From Paracoccus aminovorans (GTDB lineage: Bacteria > Pseudomonadota > Alphaproteobacteria > Rhodobacterales > Rhodobacteraceae), in NCBI RefSeq assembly GCF_900005615.1, contig NZ_LN832559.1, positions 588,837 to 652,836 on the forward strand: DNA of 64,000 nt, given 5' to 3'. Numbering within the stretch: the first letter of the stretch is position 1; every line of letters begins with the position of its first letter. The notes under the pieces are model-generated. The model saw only the letters and a list, made by a program, of their open reading frames with translations, ran no database searches and had not been told where the DNA came from. A program made the translations under genes and the position numbers. This document shows, piece by piece, positions 19,712-28,570 of this stretch.

Positions 19712-19951
19712 CACTCCGCGTCCATTTTTTCTACGAGACTTTGTGCGCTTGCTTTCCAAGCCTCGATCCACGTGGCCTTCACCTCTGGTGTCGAAGCATA
19801 GCGCATTTCGGTGGACCGGTTCTGAAAATGATTGGATTGGGCAATCGCGGTCAGTTGACCTGAGCGTCGTCCTTGAGCCGTATTGCGCAACTGCGTCGCC
19901 AGATCAGGGAAATGAGCGAAGTAGGGATCATCCCTCTGATCAACGGGAAAT
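19711..19951 (-). pseudogene. 3' fragment of the first cassette gene
   Basis: An open frame with protein-like composition ([18 protein letters not shown] ... VKATWIEAWKASAQSLVEKM) runs from the 3' edge of the tRNA-Pro gene to a TGA at 19711-19713. That stop overlaps the ATG of the KGGVGR ATPase (TGATG). No credible start codon or upstream domain exists before the tRNA, so this is probably the C-terminal tail of a gene whose 5' part was lost at the tRNA junction. A short native gene from the ATG at about 19806 (31 codons) is possible but less likely. Confidence 0.5.
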
Positions 19952-20028
19952 TGGTCGGAGCGAGAGGATTCGAACCTCCGACCCCCTGCTCCCGAAGCAG
20001 GTGCGCTACCAGGCTGCGCTACGCTCCG
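19952..20028 (-). tRNA. tRNA-Pro(CGG)
   Basis: A 77-base cloverleaf on the minus strand. The acceptor CGGAGCG pairs with CGCTCCG; the D-arm is GCGCAGCCTGGTAGCGC; the anticodon stem CCTGC/GCAGG encloses loop TTCGGGA (anticodon CGG); the T-loop is TTCGAAT. The 3' end is encoded as ACCA. The sequence just beyond its 3' end is the broken KGGVGR cassette, a typical position for inserted DNA. Confidence 0.96.
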
Positions 20029-20307
20029 ACCGTGAGGGGCAGGTAGCCCGCGGGACGGCGGAATGCAAGGGAGAAATTGCACGCCAAATCCCTCGACCCA
20101 GTCCTTATCACAGGCGCTCCCATCTCTTCGCAGATCCATAGGGGTTGCCGACCCCATGGCACTTCGCTGAAGGCTGAAGCTCGCCCCGAGACACCCGCTT
20201 CCGGTCGCCCAACCGCGTGGCTGGCGGGACAGACGGTGCTGCGGCCGAGAGCGCCCGACGGCAACTCTCATGGTTGCGCGCCGGGCCCTGGCCGCCGCAG
20301 ACGAACC

Positions 20308-21426
20308 TTATTGCGCCGAAAGCGCGGCGAGGATGCGGTCGCCCATTTCCGAGGTCGAAACCGGCGTGCCGCCCTCGGGGCCCATCAGGTCGGCGGTGCG
20401 CAGGCCATCGGCCAGCACCTGCTCGACGGCTTTTTCCAGCATGTCGGCTTCGACGCCCAGGTCGAAGGAATAGCGCAGGCACATGGCAAAGCTCAGGATG
20501 CAGGCGATCGGGTTCGCCTTGCCCTGGCCGGTGATGTCGGGGGCCGAGCCGTGCACCGGCTCATACAGGGCCTTGGGCCGGCCGTTCGCCATCGGCGCGC
20601 CCAGCGAGGCCGAGGGCAGCATCCCCAGCGAACCGGTCAGCATCGCCGCCGCATCCGACAGCACGTCGCCGAACAGGTTGTCGGTCAAGATCACGTCGAA
20701 CTGGCGCGGGTTGCGCACCAGCTGCATGGCGCCGTTGTCGGCATACATATGCGACAGCGCGACATCCGGATATTCGTTGTCGTGGACCCATTGCACCTCT
20801 TCGCGCCAGAGGATGCCCGATTCCATCACATTGGCCTTTTCCATCGAGCAGACCCGGTTGCCGCGCTTGCGCGCCAGCTCGAAGGCCGAGCGCGCGACCC
20901 GGCGAATCTCGCCCGAGGTATAGCGCTGGGTGTTCACGCCGACGCGGCCGCCTTCGTTGCCGGGGGTGTCGTCGGCGGAAATGCCGCGCGGCTCGCCGAA
21001 ATAGACGCCCGAGGTCAGCTCGCGCACGATCAGGATGTCGAGCCCGGCGACCACCTCGCGCTTGAGCGAGCTGAAATCCGCCAGCGCGTCGAAACATTGC
21101 GCCGGGCGCAGGTTGGCGAACAGGTCCATCTCCTTGCGCAGGCGCAGAAGGCCGCGCTCGGGCTTCAGCGAGAAGTCGAGCTCGTCGTATTTCGGGCCGC
21201 CCACCGCGCCCAGCAGCACCGCGTCCACCGCTTGCGCCTTGGCCATGGTCTCGTCGGCCAGGGGCTTGCCGTGCTTGTCATAGGCGGCGCCGCCGACCAG
21301 GTCCTCGCTGACGTCGAAGGAGAGGCCGCGGTTGTTCTCGAACCAGCCGATGACCTTGCGGACCTCGGCCATGACCTCGGGGCCGATGCCGTCGCCGGGC
21401 AGGATCAGCAGGGAATAGGTCGTCAT
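20308..21426 (-). CDS. leuB: 3-isopropylmalate dehydrogenase
   Basis: Oxidises and decarboxylates 3-isopropylmalate in leucine synthesis. The 372-residue product starts [18 protein letters not shown]; this ATG has AAGGA eight bases upstream, whereas an ATG nine bases earlier overlaps that site. Substrate and NAD motifs [14 protein letters not shown] and [24 protein letters not shown] are present. It stands alone here; leuC/leuD are not in the window. The 279 bases between it and tRNA-Pro hold nothing else I can support. Confidence 0.95.
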   Translation of the reverse strand: MTTYSLLILPGDGIGPEVMAEVRKVIGWFENNRGLSFDVSEDLVGGAAYDKHGKPLADETMAKAQAVDAVLLGAVGGPKYDELDFSLKPERGLLRLRKEMDLFANLRPAQCFDALADFSSLKREVVAGLDILIVRELTSGVYFGEPRGISADDTPGNEGGRVGVNTQRYTSGEIRRVARSAFELARKRGNRVCSMEKANVMESGILWREEVQWVHDNEYPDVALSHMYADNGAMQLVRNPRQFDVILTDNLFGDVLSDAAAMLTGSLGMLPSASLGAPMANGRPKALYEPVHGSAPDITGQGKANPIACILSFAMCLRYSFDLGVEADMLEKAVEQVLADGLRTADLMGPEGGTPVSTSEMGDRILAALSAQ

Positions 21427-21574
21427 CGCAGGCATCCTTCATGTTCTGGCTGTCGGCAATCGCGTAGCCTTGCGCATTCCCTGCGTCAAGTTCACGGCGA
21501 ATTGGCTTGCGCCCCGGGGGCGGATCGGGCGGGATGGGCCGCGACCACCAAAGCCGAAACAAAGGGGGCAGCCC

Positions 21575-21976
21575 ATGAAAACCATAGCGGTCGCGGCGGG
21601 GGCCACGCTGATGATGGCGCGGGCGGTGCTTGCGGACGGCGGCATCACCGTCCAGTTGCCGGATGTCTCGGGCCTGACCGACGCCGAGGCCAAGACGCTG
21701 ATCGCCGAACTGGCCAATGTCAACGTGATCACCTCGAACTGTCCGGGCTATCCGGTCTCGGACGGGGAATGGACGCTGATCACCGGCACCGGGGACCGGC
21801 TGGCGGCGCGGCTGGGGCTGGACGCCTCGGCCTATGACAAGACCTATTACGGGCCGGCCTTCAAGCTGCTGGACGATCCATCGGCCTGCGACCGCATCGG
21901 GCCGAAGGCCAAGCCGCTGATCCAGCGGCTGATCGGCATGGGCGGCGGCACCACGCCGCTGACGCAATCGCAATAG
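21575..21976 (+). CDS. Secreted small protein of unknown function
   Basis: 133 residues from ATG 21575 (MKTIAVAAGATLMMARAVLA), a short signal peptide with probable cleavage after ALA, then DGGITVQLPDVSGLTD. The mature part has two cysteines (TSNCPGYP and PSACDRIG) that could form a disulfide. I do not recognise a domain. It is divergent from leuB and upstream of the glycosylase on the same strand, 69 bases apart. A longer in-frame opening from 21470 is unlikely because it would bury the signal peptide. Confidence 0.7.
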   Translation: MKTIAVAAGATLMMARAVLADGGITVQLPDVSGLTDAEAKTLIAELANVNVITSNCPGYPVSDGEWTLITGTGDRLAARLGLDASAYDKTYYGPAFKLLDDPSACDRIGPKAKPLIQRLIGMGGGTTPLTQSQ

Positions 21977-22045
21977 CATGGCGCCGGGCCGGCGCGGCGA
22001 CAGTTCCGCGTTGCCTGCGCCGGCCCGGCGGCCTAGCTTGCGGGC

Positions 22046-22870
22046 ATGACCGCAGATCCGACCTACAGGGGATTCGCGCTGGACGCCGAGACGGCGCTGG
22101 CGCTCTTGCAATGGCAGGCCGAACTCGGCGCGGACGAGCCTTGCCTCGACGCGCCGCTGGACCGCTACGACCTGTCCGAGCGCACGGCCGCCGTGCCGGC
22201 CGCCGCCGCGCCGCCGCCGCCCCGCGACGAGGCCGAGGACATGGTCGCCCGCGCCGAGGCCATGGCCGCCGGGGCGTCCTCGCTGTCCCAGCTTGCCGCC
22301 GCGCAGGAGGCTTTCGACGGCATCGAGTTGAAGAAGGGCGCCCGCAATTTCTGCTTTGCCGACGGCAATTCCGCGGCCCGGGTGATGGTGATCGGCGAGG
22401 CCCCGGGCGAGGAAGAGGACCGCCAGGGCCGTCCCTTCGTCGGCCGCGCCGGCCAGTTGCTGGATCGGATGTTCGCCGCCATCGGCCTGTCGCGCGAGGC
22501 GGTGGATGCGGAAAAGGCGCTTTACATCACCAATGTCCTGACCTGGCGCCCGCCCGGCAACCGCCGCCCCGAGCCGGCCGAGATCGCGGTCATGCTGCCC
22601 TTCCTGCGCCGTCATGTCGAACTGGCGCAGCCGGAATTGCTGGTGCTGATGGGCAACACGCCCTGCATGGCGGCGCTGAACCGGCAGGGCATCCTGAAGC
22701 TGCGCGGCCACTGGACCGAGGCCTTCGGCCTGCCCGCGCTGCCGATGACGCATCCCTCCTACCTGCTGCGCACGCCGGCCGCCAAGCGCGAGGCCTGGGC
22801 CGACCTGCTGTCGCTCTCGGCGCGGCTGGATGTTGAACGGCTTGCAATAAGGACCCCGCTTCTGGGGTGA
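22046..22870 (+). CDS. Family-4-like uracil-DNA glycosylase, IS-altered C-terminus
   Basis: Removes uracil from DNA for base-excision repair. 274 residues: a variable N-terminus, then GEAPGEEEDRQGRPFVG (motif 1, water-activating region) and the late motif MTHPSYLLR. The four Fe-S cysteines of canonical family-4 enzymes are absent: YITNVLTWRPPGN has W where KCRPP is usual, and no CxxC precedes motif 1. The last 12 residues come from the IS21 element inserted at 22831. Before insertion the gene read on as GAC CCC TAG, ending SARLDP at 263 residues. The catalytic region is untouched, so activity is probably retained. Confidence 0.85.
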   Translation: MTADPTYRGFALDAETALALLQWQAELGADEPCLDAPLDRYDLSERTAAVPAAAAPPPPRDEAEDMVARAEAMAAGASSLSQLAAAQEAFDGIELKKGARNFCFADGNSAARVMVIGEAPGEEEDRQGRPFVGRAGQLLDRMFAAIGLSREAVDAEKALYITNVLTWRPPGNRRPEPAEIAVMLPFLRRHVELAQPELLVLMGNTPCMAALNRQGILKLRGHWTEAFGLPALPMTHPSYLLRTPAAKREAWADLLSLSARLDVERLAIRTPLLG

Positions 22871-22948
22871 TCGGCGTCCAAAATGGACCCCACCGACCGG
22901 GGGTTGGGTCCATTGTGCCTTCGATGATTATCGGAGGCCGAGCACGGG

Positions 22949-24448
22949 ATGCTGATCGTGGAGACAATCGCAAAAATCAGGCGGCTACATTTCACCGAGG
23001 GCAAGGGGATCAAGACGATCTGCCGTGACCTGAAGCTGTCGAAGAAGGTGGTGCGGAAGGTGATCCGCACCGGGATTACCGAGTTCACCTATACCCGGAC
23101 GGTGCAGCCGCGCCCGAAGCTGGGTGCCTGGCTGGGGGAACTCAACCGGCTGCTGGAGGTCAACGCCGCGCGGTCCAGCCGGGAACGTCAGTCTCTGATA
23201 CAGATCTACGAAGAACTGAGCGGTCTCGGTTATGAAGGTGGGTATGACGCGGTGCGCCGCTACGCCTCGAACTGGGCACGCACTCAGAGTTCAGGCGCTT
23301 CTGCCGCCTTCGTGCCCCTGAGCTTTGCGCCCGGTGAAGCCTATCAGTTCGACTGGAGCCACGAGGTTGTGGTGATCGATGGGGCGACCACCACCATCAA
23401 AGTGGCCCATGTTCGCCTGTGCCACAGCCGGATGTTCTTTGTGCGGGCCTATCCGCGCGAGACGCAGGAGATGGTGTTCGATGCCCACGACAGGGCTTTC
23501 GCCTTCTTCAAGGGCACCTGCACCCGCGGGATCTACGACAACATGAAGACGGCGGTGGAGACCATCTTCACCGGCAAGGAACGCCTCTACAATCGTCGGT
23601 TCCTGCAGATGGCCAGCCATTATCTGGTCGAACCCGTTGCCTGCACCCCTGCTGCGGGTTGGGAGAAAGGCCAGGTGGAGAGCCAGGTCGGCACTGTCCG
23701 TCAGCGGTTTTTCGCGCCCCGCGTCAGGGTCAAGAGCTACGAGGAACTGAATGCCTGGCTGCTGGACAAGTGCATCGCCTCGGCCAGAACCAGCAAGCAT
23801 CCGGAGCTGACGGACAAAACCGTCTGGCAGGTCTTCCAGGAAGAGCGCCCGCACCTTGTCCCCTATGCCGGGCGCTTCGACGGATTCCATTCACTGCCTG
23901 CGGCGGTGTCAAAGACCTGTCTCGTGCGCTTCGACAACAACAAATACTCCGTCGCGGCAACGGCTGTCGGGCGGCAGGTCGAGATCAGGGCCTATGCTGA
24001 GCGGATCGAGATCCGGCAGGAGGGCCGACTGGTCGGAGACCACCCGCGTCACTTCGGCCGGGACCGAACGGTTTACAATCCCTGGCATTATGTGCCTGTT
24101 CTGCTTCGCAAACCCGGGGCGCTGCGTAACGGCGCACCGTTCAAGGACTGGGTTCTTCCCGGAGCTCTTGAACAGATCCGCCGCAAGCTGCAGGGCTCCT
24201 CAGATGGCGACCGCCAGATGGTGAAGGTCCTCGGCGCTGTGCTGACGGAAGGGATGCCTGTGGTTCAAAAGGCATGTGCCGAAGCTCTCTCGCAAGGCGT
24301 CCATTCTGCCGATGTAATCCTCAATATTCTATCCCGCAGGCGAGATCCGGAACCACCACCGCTTCTGCTGACCTCTCCGGCCTTGCAGTTGACCCATGAG
24401 CCTGTGGCGGACTGCGCCCGTTATGATCTGCTGCGGAGGGCCTGCTGA
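22949..24448 (+). CDS. istA: IS21 transposase IstA
   Basis: 499-residue DDE transposase. An N-terminal helix-turn-helix ([20 protein letters not shown], about residues 19-38) binds the ends. The integrase core shows D in [12 protein letters not shown] (about 135), D in [10 protein letters not shown] (about 197) and E in [14 protein letters not shown] (about 244). The C-terminal Mu-type beta domain follows. No frameshift or truncation. The stop overlaps the istB start by one base. Confidence 0.95.
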   Translation: MLIVETIAKIRRLHFTEGKGIKTICRDLKLSKKVVRKVIRTGITEFTYTRTVQPRPKLGAWLGELNRLLEVNAARSSRERQSLIQIYEELSGLGYEGGYDAVRRYASNWARTQSSGASAAFVPLSFAPGEAYQFDWSHEVVVIDGATTTIKVAHVRLCHSRMFFVRAYPRETQEMVFDAHDRAFAFFKGTCTRGIYDNMKTAVETIFTGKERLYNRRFLQMASHYLVEPVACTPAAGWEKGQVESQVGTVRQRFFAPRVRVKSYEELNAWLLDKCIASARTSKHPELTDKTVWQVFQEERPHLVPYAGRFDGFHSLPAAVSKTCLVRFDNNKYSVAATAVGRQVEIRAYAERIEIRQEGRLVGDHPRHFGRDRTVYNPWHYVPVLLRKPGALRNGAPFKDWVLPGALEQIRRKLQGSSDGDRQMVKVLGAVLTEGMPVVQKACAEALSQGVHSADVILNILSRRRDPEPPPLLLTSPALQLTHEPVADCARYDLLRRAC

Positions 24449-25176
24449 TGGATCGTGCTGACATCATGGCTGCAATGGGCGAGTTGAAGCTCTACGGGAT
24501 GCGCGCCGCTTATGACGAACTCATGGCGGTGGCTGTGCGCCGCCAGCACGAACCCCGCCAGATCGTTGGAGATCTTCTGGCCGCCGAGATCAACGAGAAG
24601 AAAGCGCGGTCGGTCAAATACCAGATCACCACCGCCAAGCTGCCCTATGCCCGGGAGATCGAGGAGTTCACCTTCGATGACACCCCAATCAACGAGACCC
24701 TGGTGCGAGATCTGGCCAGCGGGGAGTTCCTCAGCCAACAGCGCAATGTCGTGCTGGTTGGCGGCACCGGGACCGGCAAGACCCATATCTCTGTGGCCAT
24801 AGCGCGCGCGGTCATCCGCAATGGTGCCCGGGGCAGGTTCTTCAATGTCGTCGATCTGGTGAACAGGCTGGAGGCCGAGGCCCGTGCCGGACGGGCAGGC
24901 CGGCTTGCAGAACATCTGATGCGGCTCGACTTCGTCATCCTCGATGAACTCGGATACCTGCCATTCGCGCAGTCCGGCGGCCAGCTGCTGTTCCATCTGA
25001 TCAGCAAGCTCTATGAGCAGACTTCCGTCATCGTCACCACCAACCTCGCATTCGGGGAGTGGCCGACCGTCTTCGGAGACGCAAAGATGACCACCGCGCT
25101 GCTCGACCGGCTCACCCACCACTGCGACATCGTCGAGACCGGCAACGACAGCTGGCGCATCAAAACCCGAGCCTGA
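24448..25176 (+). CDS. istB: IS21 helper ATPase IstB
   Basis: 242-residue DnaC-like AAA+ ATPase that assists IstA in target capture. Walker [10 protein letters not shown] (about residues 106-114) and Walker [10 protein letters not shown] (about 160-168) are intact. Start ATG overlaps the istA TGA (TGATG), the standard coupling in this family. Full length. Confidence 0.95.
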   Translation: MDRADIMAAMGELKLYGMRAAYDELMAVAVRRQHEPRQIVGDLLAAEINEKKARSVKYQITTAKLPYAREIEEFTFDDTPINETLVRDLASGEFLSQQRNVVLVGGTGTGKTHISVAIARAVIRNGARGRFFNVVDLVNRLEAEARAGRAGRLAEHLMRLDFVILDELGYLPFAQSGGQLLFHLISKLYEQTSVIVTTNLAFGEWPTVFGDAKMTTALLDRLTHHCDIVETGNDSWRIKTRA

Positions 25177-25323
25177 ACACCCTCCAAAACGCAGGCCCGC
25201 GTCGGCTGCGCCAGCTGGAAAGCTACGCCGCCACGGGCCTGCTCACCCGCGCGCCAAAGGGGTCACTTTTGGACGCCGATCAGGGGGCCCGTTTGAATGC
25301 CGATTGACAGGCTGGACCCCTAG

Positions 25324-25476
25324 CAGGCTGCTGAAAAAGGCTCTTGATAAGGTGCCGACCCGGAAATCATCCCGGAACCGGATGGTCCCGAAACTGGGAT
25401 GTTTCCGGCCGAATTGAGCAGAATTCCCGGCTCCTGGCCCAGGGTCTCATGTTGCATGGACTTTTTCGGCAGCCTG
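25324..25476. repeat. MITE-like element A
   Basis: Bounded by CTAG (25320-25323) and TTAG (25477-25480). Left end CAGGCTGCTGAAAAAGG; the right end reversed is CAGGCTGCCGAAAAAGTCC. No coding capacity. The interior (GGGATGTTTCCGGCCGAAT) matches elements C and D. The left CTAG contains the original TAG stop of the uracil-DNA glycosylase, now separated from its gene by the IS21 copy. Confidence 0.75.
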
Positions 25477-25480
25477 TTAG

Positions 25481-25626
25481 ATCCGATGATGGCGTCGTGA
25501 ACTGAGGGGGTCGGTGCCCCGCACGGTCTTGTCCGTTCGAGCGTTGCGCGCGGTTGGCGGGCGCCAAGCCTCAGAAACCGGAGCCGCTTGTTCATCGGGC
25601 TGGATGGCCCCAGGTCGATGTCGAAT
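25481..25626. other. Spacer between MITE-like elements A and B
   Basis: 146 bases with no gene I can support on either strand. Flanked by the YTAR-like TTAG on the left and CCAA on the right. It may be part of a larger non-autonomous element whose outer ends are the left end of A and the right end of B, or the remnant of an earlier insertion. Confidence 0.4.
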
Positions 25627-25630
25627 CCAA

Positions 25631-25766
25631 CAGGCTGCTGAAAAACATCCCGAGAAGTTGCCGGGACGAAAATCGGTGGGAAACCCAAGCATTTCCCGCC
25701 GATCCAAGGCGAATTTTCTGCTTTCTGGTCCAGTCCGGCTCGTCGCGGGGACTTTTCCAGCAGCTG
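25631..25766. repeat. MITE-like element B
   Basis: Left end CAGGCTGCTGAAAAAC; the right end reversed is CAGCTGCTGGAAAAGTCC, followed by CTAG at 25767-25770. The right half (GATCCAAGGCGAATTTTCTG) is clearly similar to element E. The terminal CTAG includes the TAG stop of the minus-strand gene that follows. Confidence 0.7.
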
Positions 25767-26543
25767 CTAGTCCTCGCGGCAGCCGGTGAATTCGACCGCA
25801 TCGCCGGGGCCGATCAGCGTTACCCGCAGCGCGCCGGGGTCCAGCGGGAAGGGCTTGCCCGAGGCCGCGACGAAATCCGCTTGCGCGGTCATGCGCCCGC
25901 CTTCGCGCCCGGTCTCGGGGGCCGAGACCCAGATCTCGCCGTCCTCCAGCTCCATCGCTACCTCTTCGCCCCGGTCGCTTTCGGCCTCGGGCAGGGTGGC
26001 GGTGACCTGCATCCCGTCCGCGATCGGCGTGATCCGGCAATCGGGCTGCCGGGCCGAGGGCTGCGGCTGGCGCGCCAGCGCCGCCTCGATCTGCGGGTCG
26101 GGGGAGGGTCCCGGCGGCGGGGCCGTCAGCGTCACCTCGGCCGGCACGCAGATGTCGAGGCAAAGCCCGAAATCCACCACCGCGCGCGGCTCGACCGGGG
26201 CGCCGGGGGCGGCCGGAACGATCTCGATCGGCAGGACCAGCCGGTCGTGATAGCCCAGCGTCCGCTCTCCGCCCGAATCGATGACCTCGGGGCGGGGCCA
26301 GAGCAGCCGGGCCTGGCCCAGGTTCTCGGATTCGCGCCAGTCGAATCGCGGCGGCACGCCGGCGTCTCCGGGGCTGCGCCAATAGGTCTTCCAGCCCGGC
26401 TCCAGTTCCAGCCTCAGGGCGGTCATGCGATGGCCTTCGGGGGTGATCCAGCCGGGCATCAGCTCGGCCGAGACCAGCCCGGGCGGCAGGTCCTGGGCCA
26501 GCGCCGGCGCGGCACTCATCAACAGCAGCAGAAGCGTCCTCAT
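25767..26543 (-). CDS. Periplasmic DsbD N-domain-like protein
   Basis: 258 residues with a signal peptide (MRTLLLLLMSAAPALAQ). The body matches the DsbD-alpha/DsbC-like beta-sandwich found alone in many Rhodobacterales: EPGWKTYWRSPGDAGVPP, a cysteine pair in VDFGLCLDICVPAEV (about residues 125-139), and two further cysteines (PDCRI, TGCRED). The membrane and thioredoxin parts of full DsbD are absent, so it may be a soluble thiol-disulfide partner for cytochrome or thiol maturation; that role is inferred. Its TAG stop is part of the CTAG bordering element B. Confidence 0.8.
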   Translation of the reverse strand: MRTLLLLLMSAAPALAQDLPPGLVSAELMPGWITPEGHRMTALRLELEPGWKTYWRSPGDAGVPPRFDWRESENLGQARLLWPRPEVIDSGGERTLGYHDRLVLPIEIVPAAPGAPVEPRAVVDFGLCLDICVPAEVTLTAPPPGPSPDPQIEAALARQPQPSARQPDCRITPIADGMQVTATLPEAESDRGEEVAMELEDGEIWVSAPETGREGGRMTAQADFVAASGKPFPLDPGALRVTLIGPGDAVEFTGCRED

Positions 26544-26650
26544 GCCGCCTGTTTACCTGCCCCGGGGCGCCGGGGTGAAGTCACATTAGCGCCAATCCCT
26601 TGCGAAATCAGTTCGCAGGGCCGATCTTCATGAAAAGAACGGAGCAGACA

Positions 26651-27223
26651 ATGGACGAGTCCAGCAACCTGACCGGCAAGATGCTGATCGCCATGCCCGG
26701 CATGCGCGACCCGCGCTTCGAGCAATCGGTGATCCTGATCTGCGCCCATTCCGAAGAGGGCGCGATGGGCCTGGTCGTGAACCGGCCGCTGCCCGAGGTG
26801 GGCTTCGCCGACCTGCTGTCGCAGCTGGGCATCGACGCGGGCGAGAACGCGCTGGACATCCCCGTCCGGTTCGGCGGTCCGGTCGAGCCCGGGCGCGGCT
26901 TCGTGCTGCATCGCGTGCCGCAGGGCATCCAGGTGGACGAGACCCGGATGCGGATTGCCGAGGACCTGGCCATGTCCACCACCCGCGACATCCTCGAGGA
27001 TTTCGCCCACGGCCGCGGTCCGCAGCCGGCGATGCTGGCGCTGGGCTATGCGGGCTGGGGGCCGGGGCAGCTGGATTCCGAGATCCTGCAGAACGGCTGG
27101 CTGACCTCGGACCGCGGCGACGAGATCATCTTCGGCGCCGACAATGCCGGCAAATGGCGCGCGGCGCTGAAGTCCTTGGGCATCGACCCGCTGGTGCTGT
27201 CGCCAAGCGCCGGTCACGCCTAG
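26651..27223 (+). CDS. YqgE/AlgH (UPF0301) family protein
   Basis: 190 residues, starting MDESSNLTGKMLIAMPGM; this ATG gives the usual family length, while the opening 17 codons upstream is poorly supported. Signature stretches are PRFEQSVILICAHSEEGAMGLVVNRPL and LGYAGWGPGQLDSEI. The biochemical function of the family is not settled; AlgH was linked to alginate regulation in Pseudomonas. The TAG stop (27221-27223) forms the left border of MITE-like element C. Confidence 0.93.
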   Translation: MDESSNLTGKMLIAMPGMRDPRFEQSVILICAHSEEGAMGLVVNRPLPEVGFADLLSQLGIDAGENALDIPVRFGGPVEPGRGFVLHRVPQGIQVDETRMRIAEDLAMSTTRDILEDFAHGRGPQPAMLALGYAGWGPGQLDSEILQNGWLTSDRGDEIIFGADNAGKWRAALKSLGIDPLVLSPSAGHA

Positions 27224-27418
27224 CAGCCGGCCGAAAAAGTCACCGTTACGACGCGCGATGGACTGAAGAGCGGACAATTCGCCTTGAAACGCTGGAAAAT
27301 GCCCCGTTTCCGGCCGGTCAGAGTTCCGGAAGCTGCGGCTTCAGACGGTCCAAGGTCGGCAGGCAGGGCAAGCGCGATTCCTTTCCGGCATGTTCTTGGA
27401 ACAGTTTGCGGCAGCCTG
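27224..27418. repeat. MITE-like element C between convergent stops
   Basis: 195 bases flanked by perfect CTAG copies at 27220-27223 and 27419-27422. Left end CAGCCGGCCGAAAAAGTC; right end reversed CAGGCTGCCGCAAACTG. Each CTAG supplies the TAG stop of one neighbour: yqgE on the plus strand and the alcohol dehydrogenase on the minus strand. The interior shares CGTTTCCGGCCG with element A. Confidence 0.78.
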
Positions 27419-28570
27419 CTAGGCCGAGAGGCAGCGTTCCAACAGCGCGCGCGTGTTCTGGGGCGTCATCGCGACGGGGTTGCCGCCGCATGAGGGGTCC
27501 TCCAGCGCCATCTGAGTCAATTCGTCCAGCCGGTCGCGCCCGACGCCCAAGGCGGTCAGATCTTTCGGGATGCCCAGTTCGGCGCGCAGCTGCATCACCC
27601 GGGCGCGAAAGCCGTCGAAGCCGCCGCCGATGCCCAGGTAATCCGCCGCGCGGCCCAGCAGCGCCTCGACCGCGGGGCGGTTGAAGTCCAGCACCATCGG
27701 CATGACCACCGCATTGGTGGTGCCGTGATGGGTGCCATAGACCGCGCCGATGGGATGGCTCAGCGCATGGATCGCGCCCAGCCCCTTCTGGAAGGCGACC
27801 GCGCCCATGGCGGCGGCGCTCATCATCTGCGCCCGCGCCTCGATGTCGTCGGGCACGGCATGGGCGCGGGGCAGGTAGGTGTCGACCAGCCGCATCCCCT
27901 CCAGCGCGATGCCCTGGCTCATCGGGTGGTAATGCGGCGAGCAATACGCCTCCAGGCAATGGGCAAAGGCGTCCATGCCGGTGCCGGCGGTGATCGCCCG
28001 GGGCATGCCCACGGTCAGTTCCGGGTCGCAGATCGTGACCGCGGGCATCAGCTTCGGGTGGAAGATGATCTTCTTCCGGTGCGTCCGCGAATTGGTCAGT
28101 ACGCCCGCGCGCCCGACCTCCGAGCCGGTGCCCGCCGTGGTCGGCACCGCGACGATGGGCGCGATGGCCGAGGCGTCGGCGCGCGTCCACCAGTCGCCCA
28201 CGTCCTCCAGATCCCAGACCGAAACCGTCTGCCCGGCCATCAGCGCGATCATCTTGGCCAGGTCCAGCGCCGAGCCGCCGCCGAAGCCGATCACCCCGTC
28301 GTGCCCGCCCGCCTTGTAGGCGGCGATGCCGGCCTGCATGTTGTGCTCGTCCGGGTTGGGATCGACCTCGGAAAACATCGCGCGGCCCAGCCCGGCGGCG
28401 TCGAGAATGTCCAGCGCCCGGGCGGTGATCGGCAGCCCGGCCAGCGCTCGGTCGGTGACCAGCAGCGTGCGCGACAGCCCCACAGCCTTGCAATGCTCGG
28501 CCAGTTCGGCGATGCGGCCGGCGCCGAAGCGGATGGCGGTGGGATAGGACCAGTTCGCGCGCAGGCTCAT
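27419..28570 (-). CDS. Iron-containing alcohol dehydrogenase
   Basis: 383 residues, group III Fe-ADH. The NAD-binding GGGSALDLAKMIAL (about residues 94-107) and the metal-ligand region HPIGAVYGTHHGTTNAVV with conserved histidines are clear. The ATG overlaps the TGA of the upstream aldehyde dehydrogenase (ATGA), so both are made together and probably interconvert an alcohol, aldehyde and acid. Substrate unknown. Confidence 0.92.
   Translation of the reverse strand: MSLRANWSYPTAIRFGAGRIAELAEHCKAVGLSRTLLVTDRALAGLPITARALDILDAAGLGRAMFSEVDPNPDEHNMQAGIAAYKAGGHDGVIGFGGGSALDLAKMIALMAGQTVSVWDLEDVGDWWTRADASAIAPIVAVPTTAGTGSEVGRAGVLTNSRTHRKKIIFHPKLMPAVTICDPELTVGMPRAITAGTGMDAFAHCLEAYCSPHYHPMSQGIALEGMRLVDTYLPRAHAVPDDIEARAQMMSAAAMGAVAFQKGLGAIHALSHPIGAVYGTHHGTTNAVVMPMVLDFNRPAVEALLGRAADYLGIGGGFDGFRARVMQLRAELGIPKDLTALGVGRDRLDELTQMALEDPSCGGNPVAMTPQNTRALLERCLSA

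Larger units (their letters stand above)
22831..25309 (+). mobile_element. Intact IS21-family insertion sequence
   Basis: Ends are TGTTGAACGGC on the left and, reversed, TGTCAATCGGC on the right. Each end carries an inner inverted block containing GATCGGCGTCCAAAA (left about 22869-22884, right about 25266-25281). The target duplication GGCTGGA is perfect at 22824-22830 and 25310-25316. Both istA and istB are open and overlap ATGA-style, so the element looks recently inserted and potentially active. It sits in the last two codons of the glycosylase gene. Confidence 0.95.

Noticed and set aside
16980..20028. A complete genomic island with direct repeats at tRNA-Pro
   Set aside because: I found no second copy of the tRNA 3' sequence and no integrase gene. 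The patch is accessory, but its boundaries cannot be shown.
19711..20271. Open frame running through the tRNA-Pro gene with a [18 protein letters not shown] peptide
   Set aside because: That peptide is the translation of the tRNA itself. Only the part beyond the tRNA 3' end can belong to a protein gene.
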